DNA of 64,000 bases, taken from NCBI GenBank assembly GCA_021307315.1, contig JAJSPD010000062.1:202181-266180 (forward strand). The letters are read 5' to 3'. Shown piece by piece: positions 1-11,932 of this stretch. How positions within the stretch are numbered: position 1 is the first letter of the stretch; each line of letters opens with the position of its first letter. The DNA is from Bisporella sp. PMI_857 (Eukaryota; Ascomycota; Leotiomycetes; Helotiales; Helotiaceae). The notes beneath the pieces were generated by a model. It worked only from the letters and a program-made list of their open reading frames with translations, had not been told where the DNA came from and made no database searches. The translations under genes and the position numbers were made by a program.

Positions 1-517
1 GCACACGCCTTGAAATTGACAATCAATAGTGCAGCTAGACAGAGTATGTGCATAAGATAGTGCAAATGGATCTATGTATGGGTAAAAAAGTTAGACAAGG
101 CTTCCTTCTCTTCCTTTGATCTTTTTTTACTTTCAAGAACACCAATATCTGATTAGTAGAAGATAATCATCACTGTTGACATAAAATCCCCTATACGCAA
201 CATTGCTATATGTTCTTGGCCCGGTGTGTATTTGGATAAAGCAAAGCTACAAGGGAAGGGCTTGACCAAGAGTACTAATGAAAGTGCAGCACTGAAGCAA
301 TCGATCACATTTCTCCATAGCAGTCGCTAGATTAGTAGCGCTCTAAAACATAAGCTATTTTGCCGCATTGCTCGACACATATCTCTCCTTTTCTCAGGAC
401 TTTCATTCTGCCACCGAACACAGCCTATGTTACATCGGCCCAAAACAATGCAGCTCCCGGTCATTAATAACGCTTGGACATTGATTTCCTTTGGCCGCTA
501 TATACTTAGATAACTGG
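1..517. other. Non-coding left margin
   Basis: I see no supportable gene, RNA or repeat here. It is the 3' flank of the SRPBCC gene, which is transcribed leftward. Its stop lies at 518-520. Confidence 0.5.
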
Positions 518-970
518 CTAGTAACTTGGGCCCGCCAGCTTCTTGATGATAGCATCCGCACATCTGTTGTACATCTCCTCAACGTATTCCTTCATGCTTG
601 AATGCTGAGCCTCGTCAGGCAGCGGCTCAGCCTCCCCAAACCATCGAAACTTGGTTGACTTGCCATCGATATCCTCCAAGACCATGTTAGAATAAATCTC
701 CCCCGCGTCAAGTACGTCGTCGTTGTGGACCCTGAATCGGAGGAGGTGTTTGATGGGGTCACAAACAACCATTTGTTCACGGACCATGTTCACCCATGGG
801 TTCTTCTCAAAGTGGATGGTGCGTACAGAGCCTGGGCCGTATCCATCAAGTGAAGACGAGATAACGCCAGGAAACCAAAGGCACTCAGCGCCAAAAGAAG
901 TCACAATGCCCCAAACCTGCCCGATTGGAGAGTTGATCACTCGAGTCACGTCGGTGATGACCTGAGGCAT
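518..970 (-). CDS. SRPBCC (START/Bet v1-like) domain protein
   Basis: This is a 150-residue single-domain protein. The longer open frame runs to 1153, but the ATG at 970 (MPQVITDVTRVINSPIGQVW) fits best: it places the first beta strand of an SRPBCC fold right at the N-terminus, and the extra 61 upstream residues are low-complexity. The pattern is that of a polyketide-cyclase/PYR-like lipid-binding barrel. An early PIGQVWGIV helix is followed by CLWFPGVISS, GPGSVRTIHF, alternating strands, and a long C-terminal helix ending in a Tyr. No signal peptide or membrane segment is visible. Family members bind hydrophobic ligands or act as aromatase/cyclase-like proteins; the ligand here cannot be told. 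It lies head-to-head with a Zn2Cys6 regulator, 506 bp apart, so shared regulation is possible. Confidence 0.7.
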   Translation of the reverse strand: MPQVITDVTRVINSPIGQVWGIVTSFGAECLWFPGVISSSLDGYGPGSVRTIHFEKNPWVNMVREQMVVCDPIKHLLRFRVHNDDVLDAGEIYSNMVLEDIDGKSTKFRWFGEAEPLPDEAQHSSMKEYVEEMYNRCADAIIKKLAGPSY

Positions 971-1476
971 GATGATAGTAGTTGCGATGTTTATTAAACT
1001 AAATGCTCGGTCAGTTTCGAGACTTGAGGATCGTTCTACTCTGCTCTTGGTTGTAACACACCTTGGCTGTATATCAAACTCTGCGCTGGTGGTGGTCGAT
1101 GTAGGTGTTTTGCTTGGTGGAGGAAAAGCAGACACAGTTGGAATAAGATACAATTAGTATTGGAAGTCATCATGCTATGAAGATCTCGAGTATGTTCGAC
1201 AGGCAATGGTAGCGGATTACAAATGCGCAATGGAAATGACTGTTGAGGCGCTTTTAGAGTTTCGAGAACGCAAATTAGGCGGCGCTAGTGATCAAATATG
1301 ACGGAACGATTATTCGGATTTTCGGACGGACGGATTTCGGAAATTCTTAAACCCGGGAGGTTAGTTCATCAACCGAACATTCTCGTACCTTGTCATTTCC
1401 TCGTACGTTGCCCTTGCTGGGAGGCTTCCGGTCTGCTCTATGCGATTGTCTAGTCCTAGCGTCAATATCTGCCACC
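971..1476. promoter_or_regulatory. Divergent intergenic promoter region
   Basis: This 506-bp gap separates the start codons of the SRPBCC gene (minus) and the Zn2Cys6 regulator (plus), so it must carry both promoters. Around 1300-1345 there are clustered CGGA/CGGACGG-like words (TTCGGACGGACGGATTTCGG), the half-site type bound by Zn2Cys6 factors. Binding is inferred and not shown. Confidence 0.35.
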
Positions 1477-4043
1477 ATGTCGACCGACCATGTTACAGCA
1501 GAAAGGCCAGCGGTATGTCCTCTCTCTGTTACCTAAGCTTCTGGAATACCCTTGGCGTGTGAATGATATCACTCTGCCAGACTTCTGTTCGAGTGAGACA
1601 GGACTGATGTGAAAACAGTGCGACTTTTGTCACGCAAGAAAGGTCCGTTGACTTTCCCGTGGTGGTTCAAGGATTCTCATCATGGACACAAACCCTTCGC
1701 TGAAGATTGTATTTATACATCCAGTCGCTGAGATCAGCTATATCCAATAGGTGAAATGCGACCGTCGAGATCCATGTGCGAACTGCGTAGAAGCACTGGT
1801 TGAATGTTACCGGAATCGTCCAAGGCGGAGAAGAGGCCCAAGGGCGTCTCGGTAAAGCTATTGAACGATAGTTGGTATTGAATCACCATACTTACAACCA
1901 TCAGAACATCGTACTTCATCGACAGGATATCAAAGGCCGAAGAGTCTGTTGCTACTTTACCGCAGCATGGGGGCTCCGCCTCTTTGTCCACCGAACGCAC
2001 GGTTGAGGATGGACTGGATACAGCGTCATCCGAGCAGGAGATGAGCGCTGATAATAACAGCAATGTACTTGATACTGACAAAGCGACAACAGGCCCACTG
2101 GACGGGCTAAACCAGCAGACTTCTGAGGCGAGAAACTTTCTACAACAAGAGCTTGAATCTAACACAAGCCTCACACAAGACAGATACGATGTTCTGAAGA
2201 AGGCAATCGTGTTTGTCGATCGGATTTCCAACAATAGAAACATATTTTCTGCGAACGACTCTTCGAATGCGTCTGGAGTTGACAGTGGTACTAAACCACA
2301 GCAATTTCCACCAGAGCTCCTTTATATGATGGCATTGGGTAAGCAGTATACGAACGGAGAAGGAAGAATCTACCCGGTGATTAATAAGGACGCTAATCGA
2401 TAGCCCCAGGTGACGAATCTACCGTTTTGAGACAGTCATTCTGGCCCGACCACATTTCCCTTCAAACCTTGGAACATATGTGTCTCTCCCTTGTGGAAGA
2501 CCAGGGCGACAGACAGACACTTAATCATTATCGCGTTTGCGTATACATGAAAGCGATCACTTTAATCTCCCGTCTACCCAGGACAGGCCGGAGCGCACGT
2601 CTCCGGGATCATCTCCAACGTAGCAAGAAACAATACGAAGCCGAGATCTTCCTTGCTCTGGCCAAAATGGACTGTTTGGCCCTTCCAACTTTATCCCTGT
2701 TGCAAGCGCTATTGTCTGGGGTGAGTCTGAGCACCTTGAGAACTGATTAGAAACAGGTTGAATCAGACTGAACTAATTAATATCTCTCCCAAGGCACTGT
2801 TCATGCAACTCCAAGGAGACATGTCCCGGAGCTGGACATTAACGGCTTTCGCCGCAAGAATCTTGGTATCTTTGAATTACCACGTCACAGATAAAGGGTT
2901 AACGTCCAACGAGACAGATCAGAACATTCATGGAGCTCTTTATTCATGTTACTATCTTGATAAAATTCTCAGTGCACTCCTTCTTCGACCTTTTTCGCTT
3001 CCCAAGCTGAAGGTGAAGCCTGCAGACCTGGTCCGTTTGGACCCTCAGCTTCCTCTCAGCGCGATCGTGAAAACAATGGTGGAGTTCGGGCAGATCCTGG
3101 AAGGGTCGCTCGATATTCTTTTCAATCCTAGCATTATCACCGATCAAGTGGCCGCTATCGACGCGCTTGTACAAGAAATGTATACTGTGCGTGCACGAAT
3201 AGAAGAGGTGAGCAATGGGGCACTCTGGCAATGGCGCAATCGCAATAGGGACAATGACTGACGAACCTTCTAAGCAACGGGTTCATTCTGCCTTTAAAGG
3301 AGTGGGTTATGAATGGATTGCAATGGATTTCAGCTATTATGCTATCCTGACCAGTATTTTCCGCTTGAATCCGAGCGTCGGCAGAGGTTCATTATATCGC
3401 GAAGAATGCCTAACAAGTGCACGGAAAGCACTTCTGTCGCTCAAAAGAATGCAGGAGACAATTTTCGTGGATGCAAACTTTCTTGATGAGTATCCATACT
3501 TCCTTACTTGGTAAGGTCCTCACCGGCAGAATCAACTGCGTATCTTCTGACCTTATTAGGACAATGTTATTTTTTCCGCTGAGCCCGTTCTTTGTCCTCT
3601 TTTGCAATGTAGTCTACACATCCAGTATTGATGACCATGCGTTGATGGTTGCAATCACCGATGGGTTATATCGCTTCGTCGACACGAACTCGACGATCGC
3701 GAAGCTACATAAGTTATTCTCGGCCTTCCTGAGTTTGTGTCACCCTCTCGTCCATTCTCGTCTTGATGTGCGTCATGCAACATCTTCTAAAGCCTTTCAT
3801 CCAGGAGATGCCACTATTGGAAGAATCAACACACAAGTTGTTCCTCCGATTACCAGTCATGATATCACTGTTTCAAACCTCGCTGAAGTACAAACGGACA
3901 GGTCACTAGACCAGAATCCTTCCGGTCAGCTCGCAGAACAAGGTTTGGACAGTAATTTAATGTGGGAACTTTCATACTCACAGCCATGGCTAGGCTGGAT
4001 AGGCTCAGATTTCCTAACGGAGCTAGATCGAAACGGATTGTAG
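1477..4043 (+). CDS. Zn2Cys6 fungal transcription factor (8 exons)
   Basis: I join eight exons: 1477-1512, 1619-1642, 1751-1851, 1905-2338, 2410-2720, 2794-3207, 3275-3510 and 3560-4043. Every junction is GT..AG and frame-consistent, giving 679 residues. The ATG has a strong context (GCCACCATG). The zinc cluster at residues 13-39 is split by an intron after CDFCHARK and has perfect CX2CX6CX5CX2CX6C spacing, followed by a basic RPRRRRGPR linker. Residues around exons 5-6 match the fungal_trans middle homology region (LQGDMSRSWTLTAFAARILV, then YYLDKILSALLLRPFSLP). It should be a nuclear DNA-binding regulator. The divergent SRPBCC gene is its closest candidate target. The two smallest exons make automatic prediction of the N-terminus error-prone. 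Confidence 0.85.
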
Positions 4044-4305
4044 TTCATTGTAATCCACTGTAGCCAATATAGAAAGAAACTTCTTTTAGCACTTACTATT
4101 CGTTTTGCTTTCCATTTATGCTTTGATTGTGTTATCCTATTATAGAAGGGCCTCGACTATTCCTACCCCAAGCCTGACATCACTTCGTGCCACAAAACTA
4201 AAATCTCCCCTTGGCTCTACTTAACGCAATAGGAGTAGTTGATGGTGTACTTGAAGGAGTAGAACGAATCACTGCCGGATTCAAGGCATTACGGCTCTTT
4301 TGACA

Positions 4306-5560
4306 CTACTGTTCCGCCGTCTGGTATATAAATTCGTATGCTGGTTTGGAGCATTTTCTGACATTTGTGTTTGGTTCTTGCTTAATAACGCTTTTGACCC
4401 TCTTATGTTTGGGACATCTGTCGTCTACTTCATCCAAGGGCCGAGATTTCTTTGTTCTTTTGACGAATTCAGCAATATGACGATTCTGAAGGTGAAATCT
4501 CACCTGTTGCGCTGACACGAAAGCGTCGTGACAGTGTGACCTTGGAATTGGGCATTTAAGTGATGTGCCCTCATGCAGACTTCCAACATATTTTTCGGAA
4601 ATATGATCTCTCCATTCGGCCTTGTCATGGAACTGATGCGTTCGTTCAACAGCTGAAAGCGTTGCATCGCCGAGACAGAAGGGACACATACTAGGCGAAG
4701 CTAGGGTCCCGCTGTAGAAGACGGATCACACTGAGCTGGTAAAGGTTTATGGCCGTCCAAGTGAACTTGGCAATAGTTCTTCCACTTGCATTTCCCGATA
4801 ACAACCATAAATATGCCTCCATTTCTGGGCAGCCAGTTTACTATTCAAGAATGTAACATTAGCACTTTGTAGTATACGAGCTCCGGAAAGGGGCTTAAGG
4901 AGTATACGGCTTATCAATTTTCCTTTTAGACTTTGCTGGCAAGCAAAGGCACTCCTCCGGTTCCAAGCCCGGACGAACCTCTATTTCAGAAATTTGTTGA
5001 TAGAGCGCGATCATATTACGGAAGTCTGCTCGGCTTTCTTTACTACGAAATAAAGTGACGGTAAACAAACTGGATACTAGGCGGTCATGTTCTGGCATCG
5101 AGACGCGGACGCAGGAAAAATAGCCTGGTGATACTCGGTCAAGTGGTTTTCGCCTTTGGTGGAAGGAATTCTGCTTGGCTGGAGTTTCCAGCTTTTGTGG
5201 AGCTTTTCAGCATAAGCTTCCTTTTTTCTGCACGTAAGTCCTTTCGTCGATTCGTAACAGCCGAGTCGTCTTTAGTATCTAGAGATAAAGCTTCCAGCTC
5301 TTGTTCGATAGCGGTAAATTCTGGGCTACTTTCAGGCTCGTGCTGTTTTTCTGCCGGAAGAGACAGCTAAAGTTCAGGATTACGACATAAAGTCATGGAC
5401 TGAAACCTGTCGTTAACAGTACTACGTGGCTTATCGCCGAAATAGCTGCTTTGGCCGTCAGTTCCAGCGTTGTTAGGTGCATAATGATCACGGTGGGTGT
5501 TCTCATCGGTATAACCGCTATGCTTTATCATTTGAGCGTTGAAAAGAGCTGATTTAAGAG
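4306..5560 (-). pseudogene. DUF3435 tyrosine-recombinase-like relic
   Basis: Read on the minus strand, several broken frames line up with one DUF3435-type protein. First comes a segment with HYAPNNAGTDGQSSYFG (about 5460-5500), the hallmark block of this family. It runs into NPEL, a TAG at 5367-5369, then LSLPAEKQHEPESSPEFTAI and a basic coiled stretch. Further on are RPGLEPEECLCLP (about 4950) and a C-terminal zinc-finger block starting MCPFCLGDATL (4689) with QQVRFHLQNRH. Frames shift between blocks and several stops are present, so it is dead. The N-terminal half is missing or unrecognisable beyond 5560. DUF3435 includes the captain recombinases of Starship elements. This copy is too degraded to assign to an element, and related non-captain DUF3435 genes are common. 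Confidence 0.7.
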
Positions 5561-5734
5561 CACGTTAGTTTTAAGAACAAATTCGCCTAATTAGTACTGG
5601 TGAAGCATACTAATAAGAAATAGACTTTCGGCTCTGAAGTAATAGATTGTAGGCGGGAGCTTATATCCCGAACGAAAGCTCAGCATTATATCTGCCATGT
5701 CAATTTCTATTATCTTTTTGTGTTGGAACGCATG

Positions 5735-5905
5735 TACATAACTTCACGCGATCTACCGGATCGCGGGAAATGTAGGTCATTATCAGCTATATATTTACCA
5801 GGCAATAGGCCGTAGCTTAGAATGAATCAACGAATACCAGAACCACATCAGCAAGAACGTAGTCAATAGCTACTACGCCTTTTGCTACGTGGTAGGTATT
5901 CCGAC
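5735..5905 (+). repeat. Dispersed repeat, copy 1
   Basis: This copy matches, in inverted orientation, the segment at 23505-23745. The best-conserved core (about 5811-5900) shares CATCAGCAAGA, CGTAGTC, ATAGCTACTACGC and TTTTGCTAC with the other copy, and nearly all differences are transitions. A weaker shared block, ACGCATGTA..ATAA..TCACG, lies near 5730-5750. It lies upstream of the DUF3435 relic. I do not recognise the repeat family. Confidence 0.6.
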
Positions 5906-6502
5906 AAGGAAATACCTAGCTGAATTAAGGCGTTAGGTGTTCTTGTGTACAACCATTATGAAAGATGGTGTGAGTGGTCTTACTTACATTGCATGGTATT
6001 ATGCAAGAACTATTGAGAATACTCTCTTGGTATCTAGTAGTCGCGCTACCAGGATTTGGTCAGGCAGATTCTTGACTGGTGGTACGTTATCATTCCGCTT
6101 CCAGGCGCTCCATGTATCAACTCTAAAATTTCTTCCAGGTGGTATATCCTTTTTACCCCAGCACGGGTGGGCCTGCAGCGGAGTTGTCGGTATGGAGGTT
6201 GCTCTAGCAAGTAGTCAATTCGTCTACGTATCTCAGAGTGAAAATATTCAGGTTAAAACACACATAATACCAAGCAAGGAGACCGCATAGGTGCGTTGCA
6301 TCGTGCCCATTGTTGGCCATAATGCTTCCTGCATAACTCAACTGCAATCAGCACTCCAGAATGGCACTGAATCTTGAAAAACCGCAATATGACCTACTTA
6401 GTACTGTGAACTTAAATAAGTTGTTTACTGGTTGAGAAATAGCTATCGTTCCTGGCTGTAGTCTCCGTTCTGTCCGAGCAATACACTCAAACCTTCATTA
6501 CT
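5906..6502. other. Gene-free stretch
   Basis: Nothing supportable was found. A 117-codon open frame at 5937-6290 (plus) has no recognisable domain, and neither strand gives a convincing protein. It probably consists of decayed transposon DNA between two transposase relics. Confidence 0.4.
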
Positions 6503-6691
6503 ATGGCACGCCCAAAGCCCCTTGACACGGCGTGCGGACGAAAAAGAAGTATTAAAACTCCTGTGCTGAACGTTCTTTGTGAACACTTGCTAGAAAAGCC
6601 CAGGCTGGATCGGACTCAAATGATACTTTTTTTGTTGGGCGAGTTTGACGTCCTAGTGGCGCTTCCAGGAGGCGGCACACGAATCCCATAA
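6503..6691 (+). pseudogene. Tc1/mariner-type transposase fragment
   Basis: This 62-codon frame begins MARPKPLD and contains LCEHLLEKPRLDRTQMILFL followed by GEFDVLV. That resembles the helix-turn-helix to linker region of fungal Tc1/mariner (DDE_3) transposases, where a box like LxxHLxEKPxLxxxEMxxFLxxEFxV precedes the second HTH. The similarity stops near residue 55, and no DDE catalytic domain follows before the next gene at 7027. It is therefore a 5' fragment. No terminal inverted repeats could be paired. Confidence 0.5.
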
Positions 6692-7026
6692 TGGCCTAAA
6701 GGGTGCATGGACAGACACACTTCGCCCTTCCGAAATACCAAGCAAACTCAGCTTGCGCACACTGAGGCGCCGCCACACTATGCACGATCTAAAAGATGTT
6801 CGAGGCTGAGCTGAATCAGCGGCTGACTCTCGTCAAATCCCGTCAGGTCTGCCAAGACCCAAGGCGCAGCTGAACGCCAATTAATTTAGCCCATTAAGTT
6901 TTGGTTTAGGGGCTACAGCAGGACCCATTGTCATTAGATAGTTTCTGCCTAGACTCAATTCCTGCATCTCATTTCATCAGCTCGTACCATCGCAGCTCTC
7001 AACAACTAATCCAAGTTTCTTCGAAA

Positions 7027-10000
7027 ATGGGAGATGCCGTTTTCTCGGTTGCCGCCAACTCATTTGCAGTCGTTGGCCTTGCGGATGTTGTCGCCCGCCT
7101 GAGTATCACAGCGATAGACTTCTATATTCGATACCGTAATGCTTCAAAGGATATAGACCGTATGTTACTCGAGCTTCGCACGCTCGCTAGCATTGTCCAA
7201 CGAGTAAGAGATTGGGCCAACGACTATAACCACTCAACTTACGTCCTAGATGATGGGAATGTCCTCCTACCTGAGCTCCAAGACACCCTACAGAACTGCG
7301 CGAAAGAGCTCGGGGGTCTAATACAAGTTTCGCAACACGCGAAGCGAGGAGCAAACGAAGGATGGGTCAAGAGCTTGAGTAAAGGCATCTGGTGGGCCAA
7401 AGGCGACCAAGAATTTCAGAAATCTTGCCAAACTATTCAAAGGTTGAATGCTACGCTAAACACCGCCCTTTCGCTGATGGGAAGGTAAGAAAAGAATCTC
7501 CAATAATTACATCAAATTATGTCTCTATGTTTCCATTAAGATTCCCAGCGTTGACAACTCGAATTTCTATAGACAGAATGACCTCGCAGTTCGTAAAGAG
7601 TTTGATGCGATGAGAAGTGAGCTAACTAGCACACGATCAGCTCTAAACCAGTCCTCTCAATCTATTATCTCCGAAGCCCAGCGAGCCAGCACCGGAATCC
7701 AATCGTTGCATGAGTCCAACTCGACTCTTCTAGTTAAATTTGACAATTCATTCAACTCCACCCAAGCAGAACTTAGAGACATCAATACTACCATTACTAA
7801 CCATGTAACGACTCTCGGGCGAAGACTAAGTTCTATAGACAAGGCACTAACTAAGAATGCGGTGAACCAACACACTTTTTTTCGCCAGCAAAATGGGTCC
7901 TTCTCCCACGTGGTCGGGCGGTTAGACGAGCTGTCGTTGCAGTTCGCGACGATCGGTCTTACGAATAACCAGAAGAACGCAATCGTCTTCGATGGCCAAC
8001 ATCCAGGTGCCATTACATTGCCACTGGAGTTGATGCGGTCGCACCTAGAAAATGCGATTCAAACATTGGTGGCAGACGGTAAAATGACCCTCTCCGAAGT
8101 TAAATGGCTTGAGTCCGAACTTGAAAATATTTTGGCCTGCGGTCATGAAGCTGCAGCACTCGCTAGCCGACACAAATCTGCAACGCGTCAAAATAAGTCC
8201 ATTGATTGTCGCGGGTCACCAAATCTATTCGCATTATCATCTTTCGAAAAAGGATCATCAGAAGTTGCTTGGCGGGACTTATATTCTGAAGTTTCGGCGT
8301 TCCAACAAAACTCCGTGCGCCGAGTGCAGGATTGGCGCAAATTTCAGACACCTGTTGGGAGCCTGATTGTGGAAACTTGTCGAACATATTCAGGAAACCC
8401 TACATACAACGGGCCTTCGTTCTCGTCTTTGGGGGTATCGTTTACTCCAAACGCGCAACTCGCCTCATGTATTATAACGACACGATTCTCGAAGTTGTCT
8501 ATTCCCAGTGTGGAGCTGAAAATCACGAGAGCCGTACAAATGTACAATGTTATTCCTCAGGACTCTAAAACACTGCAATATGTAGTAAACAATGATGTTC
8601 AGGGCTTGAAGAGCCTCTTCGAGGCTGGTCAAGCCTCGGTGTATGATTGCAATGAGTATGGTACTAGCCTTCTCATGGTAAGTGCATCTTTATCTCTATT
8701 TCAATTCTTACACGAACGTATCAAAGCACATCTTAGCGCTAAGTTGTGGAAAACCCACTGGGTCTTAAAGACCCAACTTGGTTGCCAAGGCTGTATAGAG
8801 CCGCAATATGTAAGGAATCCAGGATATTAGGTTCGCTTAAAAAGCTTATTCGGGCTATATAAGGCTCTTATAGGTCCTTGGCAGCGAGGCTCCAATGTGT
8901 TGGGTTCTACATATAGTTAAAACCCAGTGCTGGTACAGGGCTTCACTGGGTTGGGCCTAAAGGTCATAAACCCGACTCATGGGGCTTCATTCGACAGTCT
9001 ACTCAGCGCTAACATAATATAGTTGGCTGCTAACAGTATGTGTGTTGAGACATATGAATATCTGTTGCGTCAAGGCGCGTCATCCCATTATTCTACTGAA
9101 GGATTTGTCTTGCTTCACTTTATTTGGATCGCAGTTACCCAAAGCTTTGCTACGTCGAAAGTTATTAAACAAGTTCGAAGGATGACGTCCTCTGCCATTC
9201 AACAAGGTTGTGACCCAAATGACACAGTTCATGGTGAGAATCTACTACATTTCATAGCGGGCGGACAGTCATGCCTCAAAGATACGATGCTCCTTGAAAC
9301 CTGCTCTTATTTGCTCGCAATTGGCTGCGAGTTAGAGCAAAGGGACAACTGGGAAAGGACCCCTCTGCTTGCTGCAGGTTACTTTGGAAATTCCAAAATG
9401 TCCAGGATTCTCTTCTCCATAGGAGCTGACCCAAATGCATGCGATACTTCCCATCGTGGTGTTCTTCACACAATTTTCACCGGAGTTTTTGAAAACCACC
9501 ATGGACTTTACCGCGACTTACTAGAGACTGCGCTTCTTGGAGGTTGCGATCCAAATTCACTTGATATCAACGGGTTTTCTCCCTCAGATTACAGTGAATG
9601 GTATGGCTGTTGGGCTACATGGATCAAAGCGCTCGATTTGAAAGGCTATACACCCGTAAAAATTGAGCTCAGGCCAAAAAAAGACACAACCTGGGTCGTA
9701 CTCTTGAAAGAGGCGCTTAATAGTCAGACGCTTCCGATCTCTAACCTGGCTATAGACGAATGGATAGAAAACCGCAACAGAATCAACTCTTCGACTGGCT
9801 ACACTCCGCTGCACCAAGCCGTTCGAAACGGATATGCCGAAACGGTTGTCTCACTCCTAAAATCGAACATAGACGTTAACTGTACGTCTAGCCAGGGATG
9901 GACACCGCTTCATTTAGCAGTATATCATGGCCATATGGAAATTGCGAAGCAGCTGCATATAAAAGGCGCTCAGCTTGAGGTTCAAACAAACGATGGCATT

Positions 10001-11932
10001 GCTCCGCTTCACCAAGCCGCGAGAAATGGACGATCTGATATCGTCGCCTGGCTTCTAGAATTGAACGTGGACGTTGACTGTGCTTCTAATAATAGCTGGA
10101 CGCCGCTTCATTTCGCAGCATATAACGGGCACCTTAACGTGGCAAAGCAATTGCATGCAAAGAGAGCTCAACTTGAGCCTCAAATAAAGGATGGATTCAC
10201 TCCACTTTTGCAAGCTGCGCAGAATGGATATTTCGATATGGTTGCCTGGCTTACAGAACTGAATGTGAAAGTCAATTATGCGTCTAACGATGGTTGGACA
10301 TCACTTCATCTTGCAGCGTGGAAAGGGCATCTTGAAATTGCAAAACTGTTATATGCAAAAGGCGCTCAGATTAATGCTCAGTCAAAGGGTGGCTTGACGC
10401 CACTTGATCAAGCCACCCTGGCTGGACATTCTGACATAGTTGCCTGGCTTATACAACTAAACGCTAATGTCAACTGTGAATCCAATAATGGTTGGACATC
10501 ACTTCACTATGCAGCGGAGAAAGGATATCTTAATATTGCAAAGCAACTACATGCTAATGGCGCTCAGATTAATGCTCAATCAAAAGACGGCTTCGTTCCG
10601 CTTCACTTGGCAGCAAGAAATGGCCATTCTAATGTGGTCGCTTGGCTGATAAAAGATTTGAATATGGACGCCAACTATACGTCTAATGGTGGCTGGACAT
10701 CACTTCACTATGCAGCGGAGAAAGGATATCTTAATATCGCAAAGCAGCTATATGCAAATGGCGCTCAGATTAATGCTCAATCAAAAGACGGCGTCGTTCC
10801 GCTTCATTTGGCAGCAAGGAATAGCCATTCTAATGTGGTTGTTTGGCTTATAAAAGAATTGAATACGGACGCCAACTGTATGTCTAATGATGGCTGGACT
10901 CCACTTCATCTCGCAGCAGAGAATGGATATCTAGAGGTTGCAAAGCAGCTACATGCTAATGGTGCTCAGATTAATGCTCAATCTAAAGACGGCATCGTTC
11001 CGCTTCATTTGGCAGCAAGAAATGGCCATTCTAATGTGGTCGCTTGGCTGATAAAAGATTTGAATATGGACGCCAACTATATGTCTAATGATGGCTGGAC
11101 TCCACTTCATCTCGCCGCGGCGAAAGGACGCCTCACCGTTGTCAACGAGCTAATAGAGCTCCAGGCCAACGCGAAGTTCGAGTCGAGCAATGGCTGGACT
11201 CCACTCCATATAGCAGCACAAGGTGGACACCTCGCCGTGGCTAATAGACTGATGGGGCTCGGAGCTGATCCCAACCAGTATAGCAACTTCGGCAGCACTG
11301 CTTTCCATTGTGCGGCATATCACGGACAAATTGCAGTCCTAGAAATGTTTCTTCAATCTTCCGGCGACCCATGGCTTCTAGATGGATATGGTCGCAATAT
11401 TTTAGATTGGGCTTCCACATATCAACCAGCCTTTCAGGTTATGAAAGGTCTCCACCAGTCCTATGAGCCTACGAATCAGGGTACAATCTCACAGCATCTT
11501 ACGATGAGCATCCGGAAGCTGTTTCAATCAACTCAGAGTGGTAATGATTGGTTGGAGTTCATTGGATGCCTCTTCATTCATATTGGGGATGACCTTGAAG
11601 CCACTACAGCCTTCGAACAAGGAATCTCGTCGGACCGCGGAGATTCGACAATCGTCCACCAAGCCGAATGCAATATGTGTGAAAATTCTCCTATACAGGG
11701 CCTGAGATATGTGTGTCGAGTCTGTGTGTACACATCTCTCTGTGAATCATGTATGGTACGGTACAACGAGGGCGAAAGTGTAAGAAACTGTGATAAACAT
11801 ACTTTCCTCAAGATTCCGAGTCAAACATGGAACTTTCTGAAACCACTTCAGGTAAATGAGGTGGGAGAGACTTTGGAGCAATGGCTGAAACGCTTGAAGC
11901 AGCGATGGATTGCTGATTTGCCGGGTCATTAA
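7027..11932 (+). CDS. Helo-like N-terminus / ankyrin-repeat / ZZ-finger protein
   Basis: Three exons (7027-7484, 7573-8677, 9023-11932) join in frame to give 1490 residues. The start MGDAVFSVAANSFAVVGLAD matches the hydrophobic first helix of Helo-like/SesA-type N-terminal domains of fungal STAND proteins. Residues about 150-350 are helical and Ser/Asn-rich, probably coiled coil. From about residue 510 to 1330 there is a long ankyrin array with repeated GWTPLHLAA and GHSNVVAWLI units. A ZZ zinc finger follows at about 1400-1450: CNMC, RYVCRVC, LCESC, then a late His. No NACHT or P-loop is seen between the N-domain and the repeats, unlike classical NLRs. Helo-like domains act as membrane-disrupting cell-death effectors in fungal incompatibility; such a role here is inferred. 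Intron 2 is unusually long (345 nt). Confidence 0.85.
8740..8990. repeat. Possible MITE-like insertion inside intron 2
   Basis: Other introns in the window are about 50-110 nt, but this one is 345 nt. Its centre holds repeated GGGTT/AACCC words and imperfect inverted arms, GGGTCTTAAAGACCCAAC near 8760-8777 against GTTGGGCCTAAAGGTC near 8949-8964. The arms are imperfect and no clear target-site duplication is visible, so a small insertion is a guess. Confidence 0.25.
10380..11110 (+). repeat. Near-identical tandem ankyrin-coding units
   Basis: Within the ankyrin gene, blocks of about 200 nt (two ankyrin repeats, 66-67 residues) recur three to four times with very high nucleotide identity. Shared stretches include GCTCAGATTAATGCTCAATC and CGGAGAAAGGATATCTTAAT. 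Flanking ankyrin units, at 9790-10370 and after 11110, are much more diverged. The pattern points to recent duplication or gene conversion within the array. Confidence 0.8.

Noticed and set aside
5128..5370. 80-codon plus-strand frame
   Set aside because: The minus strand of the same DNA gives the recognisable DUF3435 segment, so this is its antisense shadow.
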